From contig NZ_JAKZLB010000002.1 of NCBI RefSeq assembly GCF_022808865.1, positions 76,019 to 140,018 on the forward strand: a stretch of 64,000 nucleotides of DNA, read 5' to 3'. Below are positions 1 through 7,484 of this stretch, one piece after another. The position numbers and the translations under genes were made by a program. The stretch is from Geothrix oryzisoli. GTDB lineage: Bacteria; Acidobacteriota; Holophagae; Holophagales; Holophagaceae. The notes under the pieces are model-generated. The model was given only the letters and a program-made list of their open reading frames with translations, searched no databases and was not told where the DNA came from. How positions within the stretch are numbered: position 1 is the first letter of the stretch; every line of letters begins with the position of its first letter.

Positions 1-42
1 CCTGGGCTGGGGCGTGCGCGGCACAACTTCCCCCCCCCCGCC

Positions 43-78
43 CACGAGCAGGGCCCCCGACCGGGGGCCCTGCTCGTG
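43..78. terminator. Strong GC hairpin at the left edge
   Basis: A perfect 16-bp inverted repeat (43-58 with 63-78) surrounds the loop GACC. No T-tract follows on either strand, so it is a terminator-like hairpin rather than a textbook intrinsic terminator. It lies just past the end of the minus-strand GYF-domain gene and could end that transcript or one entering from the left. Confidence 0.55.
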
Positions 79-107
79 GACGGGCGACGCCTTCCCCGCG
101 GCCCTGG

Positions 108-803
108 CTAGTGCCCAGCCCGGAAGACGGTGGCGACGACGATGGCGATGGCGATGCCCGCGAGGTAGAGGCACACGAAGAGAAGGGTCAGGATGCCCAC
201 ATACCGCCAGAAGGCCTTCTGGGCGGCCAGCGCCGCCTGCAGGTCCCCCTGGGACGGGTTCGCCACCAGGTCCCCGATGCGGCTGGCATAGCGGTTGAGG
301 AAGAGGGCCGCCGGAAACTGGAGGCCCGCCATCACCAGGTAGAGGAGCATCATGCCCACGCCGAGGCCCGCCGGCATCCCGCCGCGGGCGAAGGAGCCCA
401 TGGCCAGCATGGCCACGGAGGCGAGGAGCATGAACCCGATCCCGACGAAGCCCAGCACCCCCAGCAGCCGCGCCCAGGGCTTGGTCTGACGCAGAACCTC
501 CACCACTTCGGCCGCTACCCCGTCCCCCGGAGCCCCGCCCCCCAGCGCCTCGAGCAGGGCCGCCCGCGGAGGGGAGAACGGGTTCTGGGGCGCGGCCGGC
601 ACGGGAGGAAGGTCCAGGGCGATGGGCGCCGGCCCCTGCGACAGGCCCGGCGCCAGGCGGGCGGTGGCCCAATCCGGCATCCCCTCACGCCACACCAGGT
701 CCTCCCAGCTCAGGGATCCCGAGGCCAGCAGGGCCTTCAACTGGTCCTCGGAGACCGGGCCCATCGCCTGTCCCTGCTGGATGTACTTCCACTGGGTCGC
801 CAT
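108..803 (-). CDS. GYF_2 (DUF4339) domain membrane protein
   Basis: The protein is 231 aa. It opens with a GYF_2-type module (about residues 4-50: WKYIQQGQAMGPVSEDQL, then WREGMPDW), a fold usually found at the N-terminus of bacterial membrane proteins and thought to bind proline-rich peptides. A Pro-rich linker follows (about 55-85), then hydrophobic segments near 113-135, 145-165 and 205-228. The frame is open further upstream, but the ATG at 803 has the ribosome binding site AAAGGA at good spacing and starts directly at the GYF module. The C-terminal region resembles membrane domains that often accompany GYF_2. The function is unknown, and it has no obvious operon partner. Confidence 0.75.
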   Translation of the reverse strand: MATQWKYIQQGQAMGPVSEDQLKALLASGSLSWEDLVWREGMPDWATARLAPGLSQGPAPIALDLPPVPAAPQNPFSPPRAALLEALGGGAPGDGVAAEVVEVLRQTKPWARLLGVLGFVGIGFMLLASVAMLAMGSFARGGMPAGLGVGMMLLYLVMAGLQFPAALFLNRYASRIGDLVANPSQGDLQAALAAQKAFWRYVGILTLLFVCLYLAGIAIAIVVATVFRAGH

Positions 804-944
804 GCCGTTCCTTTCTGGAACGCCCCGGGTTTGGATTCGGCGGTTCCGGGCCATTCCGATGGGCCGGGCGCGGGGACTGAGGACGGGGCTTCCCGGAATG
901 ATCCCACAGAGGCGGCCCCCGGCGGGCGCCCGAGGAGCGCCCGC

Positions 945-1415
945 TCAGCTCCGGGGGATCACTCCGCCGCAGGCTCCGGGGTCGGACAGGGCGCGCCAGG
1001 GCTCGAGGACGAAGGCGCGGGCGAAGGCCCGGGGATGGGGCAGCTCCAGGGTCAGCTCGGACCCCAGGGCCCGCAGGTCGGCCGGAGCCTCCCAGGTCCA
1101 GCTTCCGGGCGGGCCATCCGTGGTGATGAGGTCGAGATCCAGGGTGCGGGGGGCGTTCCGTCCGGCGTTCCGATCGCGGCCCTCCGCCAGTTCCAGGCGC
1201 AGCAGGGCCTCCAGCAGGCGGCGGGGGTCCGCCTCCTCCGTCACCAGGATGGCCACCGTGTTGAGGTAGGCCGGTCCCCGGCCCGATTCGTCCGGCGTCT
1301 CCATCACCAGCGGCGAGGGCACCACGGCCCCCAGCGTGCGCAGGGCGGCCAGCCCTCCATCCAGGTGGGCCCGGCGGTCGCCGAGGTTCGAGCCGAGGGC
1401 GATGACGGCCTTCAT
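945..1415 (-). CDS. folK: 2-amino-4-hydroxy-6-hydroxymethyldihydropteridine pyrophosphokinase
   Basis: FolK transfers pyrophosphate from ATP to 6-hydroxymethyl-7,8-dihydropterin in folate synthesis, in the cytoplasm. The 156-aa length fits the single-domain enzyme. Visible family motifs are the N-terminal ALGSNLGDR, PAYLNTV in the middle, and the signature RNAPRTLDLDLI with the metal-binding Asp pair, followed by LPHPR. The start lies four bases past the queF stop, so the two genes share a transcript. Both enzymes act on pterin or deazapurine chemistry derived from GTP. folC, a later step of folate synthesis, is at 46895-48124. Confidence 0.93.
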   Translation of the reverse strand: MKAVIALGSNLGDRRAHLDGGLAALRTLGAVVPSPLVMETPDESGRGPAYLNTVAILVTEEADPRRLLEALLRLELAEGRDRNAGRNAPRTLDLDLITTDGPPGSWTWEAPADLRALGSELTLELPHPRAFARAFVLEPWRALSDPGACGGVIPRS

Positions 1416-1419
1416 GGGA

Positions 1420-1833
1420 TCACTGCTTCTTCCCGTGCTCCGCCACCACCAGCGTCCGGATGCCGCCGCGGATGAGGAAGTCCCCCTCGATGCGCATCCA
1501 CTGGGGCTTCGTCGCCTTCACCAGGTCGTCGAGGATCTGGTTGGTGACGGCCTCGTGGAAGGCGCCCTGGTCGCGGAAGCTCCAGAGGTAGAGCTTGAGG
1601 GACTTGGATTCGACGCAGAGCTGGTCGGGCTGGTAGAGGATGCGCAGCTTGGCGAAGTCCGGCTGACCCGTCAGCGGGCAGAGGCAGGTGAACTCCTCCG
1701 TCTCGAAGGTGATGGTGAAGGGCCGCCCGGGCCGGGGGCTGGCGAAGGTGTCGAGCTGCCCCGTGGGGCGGGTCACCACATACTTCGGCAGCTGGTCGGG
1801 GAGCGTGGGCTTCGTGGGCTTCTTGGTGGCCAT
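1420..1833 (-). CDS. queF: NADPH-dependent 7-cyano-7-deazaguanine (preQ0) reductase
   Basis: QueF reduces the nitrile of preQ0 to the amine preQ1 with two NADPH, the last step before insertion into tRNA for queuosine. The 137-aa length and single-domain layout mark the short type I (YkvM-like) form. The catalytic Cys lies in [14 protein letters not shown], the QueF signature [13 protein letters not shown] follows, and FLIRGGI near the C-terminus matches the family. It precedes folK in one operon. queC, which makes the substrate preQ0, lies 3.4 kb away on the same strand, but queD, queE and tgt are not in the window. Confidence 0.95.
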   Translation of the reverse strand: MATKKPTKPTLPDQLPKYVVTRPTGQLDTFASPRPGRPFTITFETEEFTCLCPLTGQPDFAKLRILYQPDQLCVESKSLKLYLWSFRDQGAFHEAVTNQILDDLVKATKPQWMRIEGDFLIRGGIRTLVVAEHGKKQ

Positions 1834-1876
1834 GGGTCATCCGGGGAAAGGGGTCGCGCGCCTTTCCAGGTTACCC

Positions 1877-3382
1877 TCACCGGCCCAGGGGCATGGGCTT
1901 CAGGCCCACGGGCTGCCGGGGGTGGCGGGTGTAGGTTCCGGCTCCGGCGTCCCCCTTCGAGCCGAAGTAGCGCTTGGCGGCGAGGGCCTGGGGCAGGTGG
2001 CGGAGCAGGTGCCAGAGGCTCCACCGGTGCTCCCACAGGCGCCGCCCGAAGCGGTGGCGGTAGCCCTGGCTGCTGTAGAAGCGCGTGATGTGCCTGTTGT
2101 AGAGCTCCTCCATCTGGGCCCGCGACGCGAACCCTTCGGGGCGGAAGACCGGGTTGACGCAGTTGAGCAGCCGCCAGTCCTCGATGAAGTCGCCCTCCGC
2201 GCCGGAGACGCACTCGGACCAGAGGGGGGCGCCGTGGAGGGGGCTGAACTTGGTGAGGTTCATGTCGTCCAGGTCCAGCGACAGGATGAAATCGCTGGTG
2301 CGCTGGAAGGTCTCCGGCGTCTCCCCGGGCAGGCCGAAGATGAACAACCCCTTGGCCCGCAGGCCGGCGGCGTGGACCTTCTCCACGGTGTCGCGCACCG
2401 ATTCGAGGGTGACGCCCGCCTTGTGGCGCGCCATCATGCCGGGATCGGCGCTTTCCACCCCCAGGCTCACCATGATGCAGCCGGCCCGTTTCAGCAGCCG
2501 CAGCAGCTCCACCGAGGTGTGGCCCGTGCGGATGATGCAGTTGAAGTCCATGCCCAGGGGCTCGTCGAGGAGGCGCTGGCACAACTCGGTGATGCGGCCC
2601 TGGTGGGCCGTGAAGAGGTCATCGTAGAAGTTGACGTGCCGGACTCCGAAGCGGTCCCGCAGGTGCTTCATGTGGGCGTGGATGTAGGCCGGGCTGTGGA
2701 ACCGGTACTGGTGCTCGAAGACCGTGCGGTCGCAGAAGGAGCAGGTGTAGGGGCAGCCCCGCGAGGTGATCATCGTGGCCCCGTGCCGCTTCACATAGCT
2801 GAAGAGCGGCAGGTGGTAGCCCTGGGGAAAGCCCGCCAGCTTCTCGTAGGCCGGGAACGGCAGGTCATCCAGGTCCAGGAGGCGGGGGCGCCGGGGGTTG
2901 GTGACGATGCGCGCCCCGTCGCGCCAGACCAGGTTCGGGATCTCGGCCGGGGGCTTGCCCTCCGCCAGGTCCAGCAGCGGACCCTCGCCTTCTCCGAGGC
3001 AGAGGAAGTCGAGCTCGGGGAAGCTCTCCAGCAGCGGCGCCCCGAGGCTCGAGGCGTGCGCGTTCCCCACCACGATGGGGAGGCCGGGCCGGGCGGCCTT
3101 CAGCAGCGCAGCCATGTCCACCGCATCCATGAACCCCGAGGTGGTGGCCGAGAAGCCCACGAGATCGGGCTGCGTGGCCAGAATCCGGACCACCTGGTCC
3201 TCCAGGCGGGTCGGGGCCTGAGGCCCGAGGCAGTCGTGGACCGCCGTGGGATGGCCATGCCGCTCCAGCCAGGCCGCCAGGGACAGGATGCCCACGGGCG
3301 CCAGGCGATTCGCCAGCACCGAGAAATCCGGTTGGCCGGGAACGAAGTTGAACCCCGAGGGGTGGACGAGGGTGACGCGCAT
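1877..3382 (-). CDS. B12-binding-domain radical SAM protein
   Basis: This 501-aa protein has the layout of the cobalamin-dependent radical SAM class (BchE-like). The first 145 residues or so form a Rossmann-like B12-binding region (PVGILSLAAWLERHG, VGFSATTSG, LCLGEGEGPLLDLAEG). The radical SAM barrel follows, with the cluster motif GCPYTCSFC (CxxxCxxC) and later MVSLGVESAD and FGLPGET. The B12 part lacks the DxHxxG motif, as is usual in this class. Members methylate or rearrange unactivated carbons of lipids, pigments or antibiotics, and the substrate here cannot be read from sequence. It is divergent from the carbamoyltransferase across about 100 bp, so the two may be co-regulated. Confidence 0.85.
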   Translation of the reverse strand: MRVTLVHPSGFNFVPGQPDFSVLANRLAPVGILSLAAWLERHGHPTAVHDCLGPQAPTRLEDQVVRILATQPDLVGFSATTSGFMDAVDMAALLKAARPGLPIVVGNAHASSLGAPLLESFPELDFLCLGEGEGPLLDLAEGKPPAEIPNLVWRDGARIVTNPRRPRLLDLDDLPFPAYEKLAGFPQGYHLPLFSYVKRHGATMITSRGCPYTCSFCDRTVFEHQYRFHSPAYIHAHMKHLRDRFGVRHVNFYDDLFTAHQGRITELCQRLLDEPLGMDFNCIIRTGHTSVELLRLLKRAGCIMVSLGVESADPGMMARHKAGVTLESVRDTVEKVHAAGLRAKGLFIFGLPGETPETFQRTSDFILSLDLDDMNLTKFSPLHGAPLWSECVSGAEGDFIEDWRLLNCVNPVFRPEGFASRAQMEELYNRHITRFYSSQGYRHRFGRRLWEHRWSLWHLLRHLPQALAAKRYFGSKGDAGAGTYTRHPRQPVGLKPMPLGR

Positions 3383-3485
3383 GGGTGGTCATGGTCGCAG
3401 CACCCTTCCGTGTCCGGGATCACGGTGGAGCTGCCTCGCCAAACGATACCATTGGCCTGGCGACAGCCCTTCCTTCGCGGTGTCC

Positions 3486-5237
3486 ATGCCCTTTCAGCTC
3501 GGCCTCAGCGGCCTTCCCGGCCATGACCTCCATCCCTTCCGGCACATCCAGGAGAATGCCCGCCTGCACCCGGATGTCCCCCTGCCCATCGGCGACATCG
3601 GCCACGACGCCGCGGCGGTGCTGGTGCGGGGAGGCCAGGCGGTCTTCGCCGTGGAAGAGGAGCGCCTCAGCCGCTTCAAGCACACCATGGGCGTGCCCCG
3701 GCGCGCGGCCCAGGCCTGCGCCGAGGCCGCCGGCCTGCCCCTGGCGCAGCTGCCCGCGGCCCACTACCTCGACCTGCACGACGAGCACCTGGACCGCCAC
3801 CTCCAGGCCACCGGCCGAGGCGATGCCCGGGTGGAGGGGGCCATCCGGGCCGAGTACCAGCGGGCCCGGGAGGCCACCAGCGGCTTCCGCGAAGCCTTCC
3901 CGTGCCTGGAGGCCGTGGATCACCACCTGGCCCACGCTGCCAGCGCCTACTACCTCTCCGGCTTCGAGCGCAGCCTCGTCCTCGTCATGGACGGCAACGG
4001 GGAATCCGCCTCCCTCAGCCTCTACCTGGGCGAGGGCCCGGACCTCCGCCTGCTCCAGGCCCTGCCCGCCACCAGCTCCCTGGGCCTGCTCTACGCCTTC
4101 GGCACGCACTTCCTCGGCTTCGAGCCCATCGAGGACGAGTACAAGGTCATGGGCCTCGCCGCCTACGGCGAAGGCGACGACACCTACCTGCCCTTCTTCG
4201 AGGACCAGCTCCTGTGGGAGGGCGACGAGCGCTTCACCATCCCCGCCCTGCTCAGGGATCCCGCCAGCCGCACCCTGCGCTGGAGCCGGCAGCTGGGGGC
4301 GGCTCGCCAGCCCGGGGAGCCCATCGAAGCCCGCCACATGGCCCTGGCCGCGGGCCTGCAGAAGGCCCTGGAGCGGGCCGTCCTCCGCCTCCTCGAACCC
4401 GTCGAGGCCTCCCACCGCACGCGCCACCTCTGCCTCGCCGGCGGCGTGGCCCTGAACTGCAGCCTGAACGGCGTCCTGGATCGCTGGGGGCGCTTCGACC
4501 GCCTCTTCGTCCAACCGGCCGCCGGCGACCCCGGCGCCGCCCTGGGCGCCGCCCTTGTGGCCGAGCGCCGACGCGGACGGACCGTGCCGCAGGGACGGAT
4601 GGCGACCCCCTACCTCGGGCCGGCCTTCTCCACCGGCGAGGTCGAGGCCGCCCTCCAGACCCACGCTTCAGCCCTGACCTGGGAACGCCCGGCGGATCTC
4701 CTGGACCGCACCCTCGACCTGATCGGCGCCGGACAGGTGGTGGGCTGGTTCCAGGGCCGCATGGAGTTCGGCCCCCGGGCTCTGGGCAACCGCTCCATCC
4801 TGGCGGACCCCCGGCGTCCGGACATGAAGGACCGCGTGAACCGGGCCGTGAAGAAGCGTGAGGAATTCCGTCCCTTCGCCCCCTCCGTGACCGCCGAAGG
4901 CGCGGACGCCTTCTTCCACCTGCGCGGCCTGGACCAGTACGAGCACATGACCGTGGCTGTGAAGACCCGCCCGGAGCGGGCCCCGGAGATCCCCGCAGTG
5001 GTGCATGTGAACGGCACTTCGCGGGTCCAGGTCGTGCGGCGCGAGACCAACCCCCGCTACTGGGAGCTCCTCACCCGCCAGGGGCGGCGTACCGGCGTCC
5101 CGATGCTCCTGAACACCTCGTTCAATGTGCGGGGCGAGGCCATCGTCTGCTCGCCGGAGGACGCCCTCCGCTGCTTCCTGGGCACCGGCCTCGATGCCCT
5201 GGTCCTGGAGGACGCGCTGGTGGTCCGGCGAACCTAG
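3486..5237 (+). CDS. NodU/CmcH-family carbamoyltransferase
   Basis: This 583-aa protein has both domains of the O-carbamoyltransferase family: an N-terminal Kae1-like domain and a C-terminal YrdC-like domain. Family marks are DIGHDAAAVLV, VEEERLSRFKH, the metal-site region DHHLAHAASAYY, VMDGNGESAS, AGGVALNCSLNG, and EFGPRALGNRSILADPR with NTSFNVRGEAIVCSPEDA at the C-terminus. Members use carbamoyl phosphate and ATP to carbamoylate hydroxyl groups of sugars or natural products. The frame is open further upstream, but the ATG at 3486 is where family-like sequence begins. The acceptor is unknown. The gene overlaps the convergent queC at the stops (CTAG). Confidence 0.88.
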   Translation: MPFQLGLSGLPGHDLHPFRHIQENARLHPDVPLPIGDIGHDAAAVLVRGGQAVFAVEEERLSRFKHTMGVPRRAAQACAEAAGLPLAQLPAAHYLDLHDEHLDRHLQATGRGDARVEGAIRAEYQRAREATSGFREAFPCLEAVDHHLAHAASAYYLSGFERSLVLVMDGNGESASLSLYLGEGPDLRLLQALPATSSLGLLYAFGTHFLGFEPIEDEYKVMGLAAYGEGDDTYLPFFEDQLLWEGDERFTIPALLRDPASRTLRWSRQLGAARQPGEPIEARHMALAAGLQKALERAVLRLLEPVEASHRTRHLCLAGGVALNCSLNGVLDRWGRFDRLFVQPAAGDPGAALGAALVAERRRGRTVPQGRMATPYLGPAFSTGEVEAALQTHASALTWERPADLLDRTLDLIGAGQVVGWFQGRMEFGPRALGNRSILADPRRPDMKDRVNRAVKKREEFRPFAPSVTAEGADAFFHLRGLDQYEHMTVAVKTRPERAPEIPAVVHVNGTSRVQVVRRETNPRYWELLTRQGRRTGVPMLLNTSFNVRGEAIVCSPEDALRCFLGTGLDALVLEDALVVRRT

Positions 5238-5932
5238 GGCCGCAGCCCTTCAGGGATGAACGCGTAGGGGATGGGGTCGGCGAGGCCGGCCTCCTTGAAG
5301 CCGCGCAGCCGCAGGTGGCAGGAGTCGCAGTGCCCGCAGGCCGCGGCCTCGCCCTGGTAGCAGGACCAGCTGAGGTGCAGGGGAGCGCCCAGGTCACGGC
5401 CCTTCCGCACGATCTCGGCTTTGCGGAGGTGGATGAGGGGCGCATGGAAGGCGAGCTGCGTCTCGGGCCGGGTGCCCAGGTTGGCGGTCTGCTCGAAGCT
5501 GCGGAGGAAGGCCTCGCGGCAGTCGGGGTAGCCGCTGCTGTCCTCCTCCACGAAGCCCACGAAGATGGCCCGGGCCCCCAGCACCTCTGCCCAGCTCACG
5601 CAGGTGGCGAGCAGGTGGGCGTTGCGGAAGGGCACATAGCTCACGGGCACGCCCGGTCGGTCCAGCTCGCCCTCGGGCAGGGCGATGGAGGCGTCCGTGA
5701 GCGCCGAGCCGCCGATGGCCTTGAGGGTGTCGAAGCCGATGACGAGGCGGCGCGATTCGGGCACGCCGTAGAAGTCCGCGATGTCGCGGAAGGCCTGCTT
5801 CTCGCGAGCTTGGGTCCGCTGGCCGTAGTCCGCATGGAGCAGGGCCAGCTCGTAGCCCTCGGCCTTCGCGATGGCGGCGGTCACGCAGCTGTCCATGCCG
5901 CCGGAGAGGGAGACGACGGCGAGTTCAGCCAC
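5234..5932 (-). CDS. queC: 7-cyano-7-deazaguanine synthase
   Basis: QueC converts 7-carboxy-7-deazaguanine to preQ0 with ATP and ammonia. The PP-loop SLSGGMDSCVT is at the N-terminus, and ALLHADYGQR, VPFRNAHLLATC, FVGFVEEDSSGYPDCR and the C-terminal zinc-binding cluster CYQGEAAACGHCDSC are typical. I chose a GTG start at 5932, which gives 232 aa. It has GGAGGG eight bases upstream and begins directly at AELAVVSLSGG; the longer ATG version adds 23 non-conserved residues. It overlaps the end of the acyltransferase gene by eight bases, so the two are probably coupled. Confidence 0.93.
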   Translation of the reverse strand: MAELAVVSLSGGMDSCVTAAIAKAEGYELALLHADYGQRTQAREKQAFRDIADFYGVPESRRLVIGFDTLKAIGGSALTDASIALPEGELDRPGVPVSYVPFRNAHLLATCVSWAEVLGARAIFVGFVEEDSSGYPDCREAFLRSFEQTANLGTRPETQLAFHAPLIHLRKAEIVRKGRDLGAPLHLSWSCYQGEAAACGHCDSCHLRLRGFKEAGLADPIPYAFIPEGLRP

Positions 5933-6644
5933 GGTGGAATCCCTCCGCCCACGCTTCCAGTTCGTCCATCTCGCGCTGGAGCCGCACGGCTTCAGCGCCA
6001 TCGTCCGCCTTCGGCGGAATCTGGTAGGGCGTGCCGTACTTGATCACACAGGTGGCGAAGGGGTACGGGATCACCATGCGGTCCCAGGTCTTCAACTCGA
6101 AGCTGTGGTCGAAGGCGAGGCTCACGGGGACGATCCACGCGCCGGTCTTGCGGGCCAGGGCCAGGGTGCCGGGCTTCAGTTCCATGAGCGGCCCGCGGGG
6201 GCCGTCCGGCGTGATGCCGAAGTCCCAGCCCTGCCGCACGGCCTGGATCATGCGCACCAGGGCCTTGGCGCCGTCCTCGCTGGCGGTCCCGCGCACGGCG
6301 TGGATGCCGAACCAGCGCCAGGTGGCGGCGCTGCGCTCCCCATCCTTGCTGTCGCTGGAGAGGATGGCCACACCCCGGCCCTCGCCACCCGCGTTCCGGC
6401 GGTGGAAGGGATAGGAGAGGGGCATCATGAAGAGGCGGCGATGCCAGAAGGCGAGGATGATGCGCTGGTCCCCGGCCACGAGGTCCTCCACGGGTCCGAA
6501 GCCCTCGCGGCGCACCCGCAGGGTGTAGGACCAGAGCTTGCTGAGGCCCGCCCCCAGGAAGGGGATGACGCGGAACTGCAGCCACACGGACAGGGGCGAG
6601 CCCAGCGGGCGGCCCCGCTCCGCGATGGCGACACGGGCGCCCAT
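5925..6644 (-). CDS. DUF374 lysophospholipid acyltransferase-family protein
   Basis: The protein is 239 aa. Motifs of the DUF374/LPLAT-like family are visible: ILAFWHRRLFMMPLSY, VAILSSDSKDGE, ITPDGPRGPLMELKPGTLALA and GAWIVPVSLAFDHSFELKTWDRMVIPYPF. Relatives sit at the inner membrane and acylate lipid A precursors or other lipids; in several Gram-negatives they lie near lpx or kdtA genes, which is not the case here. The start at 6644 overlaps the hslO stop by ATGA. A longer open frame upstream is only a shadow of hslO. The substrate is not predictable. Confidence 0.82.
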   Translation of the reverse strand: MGARVAIAERGRPLGSPLSVWLQFRVIPFLGAGLSKLWSYTLRVRREGFGPVEDLVAGDQRIILAFWHRRLFMMPLSYPFHRRNAGGEGRGVAILSSDSKDGERSAATWRWFGIHAVRGTASEDGAKALVRMIQAVRQGWDFGITPDGPRGPLMELKPGTLALARKTGAWIVPVSLAFDHSFELKTWDRMVIPYPFATCVIKYGTPYQIPPKADDGAEAVRLQREMDELEAWAEGFHRG

Positions 6645-7480
6645 CAGGCGCCTCCCGGCAGCAGATCCTCGCGGGTGATGGGGTACAGGGTGCCGCAGTA
6701 GTCGCAGCGGACCTCCACGGGGCCCGGCTCCTGGAAGAGGCTGGCCTTCTGCTCCTCCGGGAACCGGCGCAGCGTGTCCAGCAGGGCTTCGCGAGTGCAG
6801 CGGCAGCGGTAGAAGATCTCCGTGGAGACGAGATCGTCGGCGCCTTCGCCCTGGGACACCCAGGCGGCCAGGAAGTCCGGCGTGCGCTCCCACAAGGGCA
6901 CGACCTCCAGCCCCTCGAGGGCCTGGACCAGCCGTGCCAGGCGCTCCGGCGGACAGTCCGGCAGGGGTTCCACCAGCAGGCCCCCGGCCTCGCCCGTGCC
7001 CGCATCGCACCAGAGGGTGAGGCTGGCCTGGATCTGTTCCGACTGCTGGAGGTAGTGCTCCACCTGCACCTGGATGCCACCGTCCACGAGGGGCAGGTGG
7101 CCCACATAGGGCTGGCCCGTGGCATTGGAGCGCATCACCTGGAAGACACCCGGGCCCAGGACCCAGGCCTCGGCCTCTACCGGCCCCGGGTCCAGCACGC
7201 CCCGGATGGTGCCATCGGGCCAGCTGTCGGTCACCACGGCCTTGGCCCGGCCCGAGCCCTTCACCAGCAGCTGCAGCCGCTCGGCGAAGAGGGTGCGGCC
7301 CTGCAGCAGGGCCGTGGCCGTGAGCAGCTCCGTGAGGCAGGCGCAGGCGGCCGGCTCCAGGTGCGGGTGGCCGCGACGGACGCCGTCCCACAGGGGGCTG
7401 GCCTCCACCGAGGACAGGCGGACGTGGCGGTCCCGGGTGAGGGACTTGACGACCCGGGCCTGGGGAACGGATTCCGTCAT
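6644..7480 (-). CDS. hslO: Redox-regulated chaperone Hsp33
   Basis: Hsp33 is a cytoplasmic holdase that unfolds and becomes active when its zinc centre is oxidised. The 278-aa length fits. The four zinc-binding cysteines are present as CxC (RCRCTREALLDTL) and CxxC (RCDYCGTLYPIT) in the C-terminal redox switch. The N-terminal domain shows LLTATALLQGR, LLVKGSGRAKAVVTDSWPDGTIRG and GQPYVGHLPL. The CxC form at the first pair matches classical Hsp33. It ends four bases before the M2 peptidase start and overlaps the acyltransferase gene (ATGA). Confidence 0.95.
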   Translation of the reverse strand: MTESVPQARVVKSLTRDRHVRLSSVEASPLWDGVRRGHPHLEPAACACLTELLTATALLQGRTLFAERLQLLVKGSGRAKAVVTDSWPDGTIRGVLDPGPVEAEAWVLGPGVFQVMRSNATGQPYVGHLPLVDGGIQVQVEHYLQQSEQIQASLTLWCDAGTGEAGGLLVEPLPDCPPERLARLVQALEGLEVVPLWERTPDFLAAWVSQGEGADDLVSTEIFYRCRCTREALLDTLRRFPEEQKASLFQEPGPVEVRCDYCGTLYPITREDLLPGGA

Positions 7481-7484
7481 CGCT

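Noticed and set aside
1834..1876. preQ1 riboswitch before queF
   Set aside because: The gap to the upstream gene is only 43 bases and shows no A-rich preQ1 aptamer tail or hairpin.
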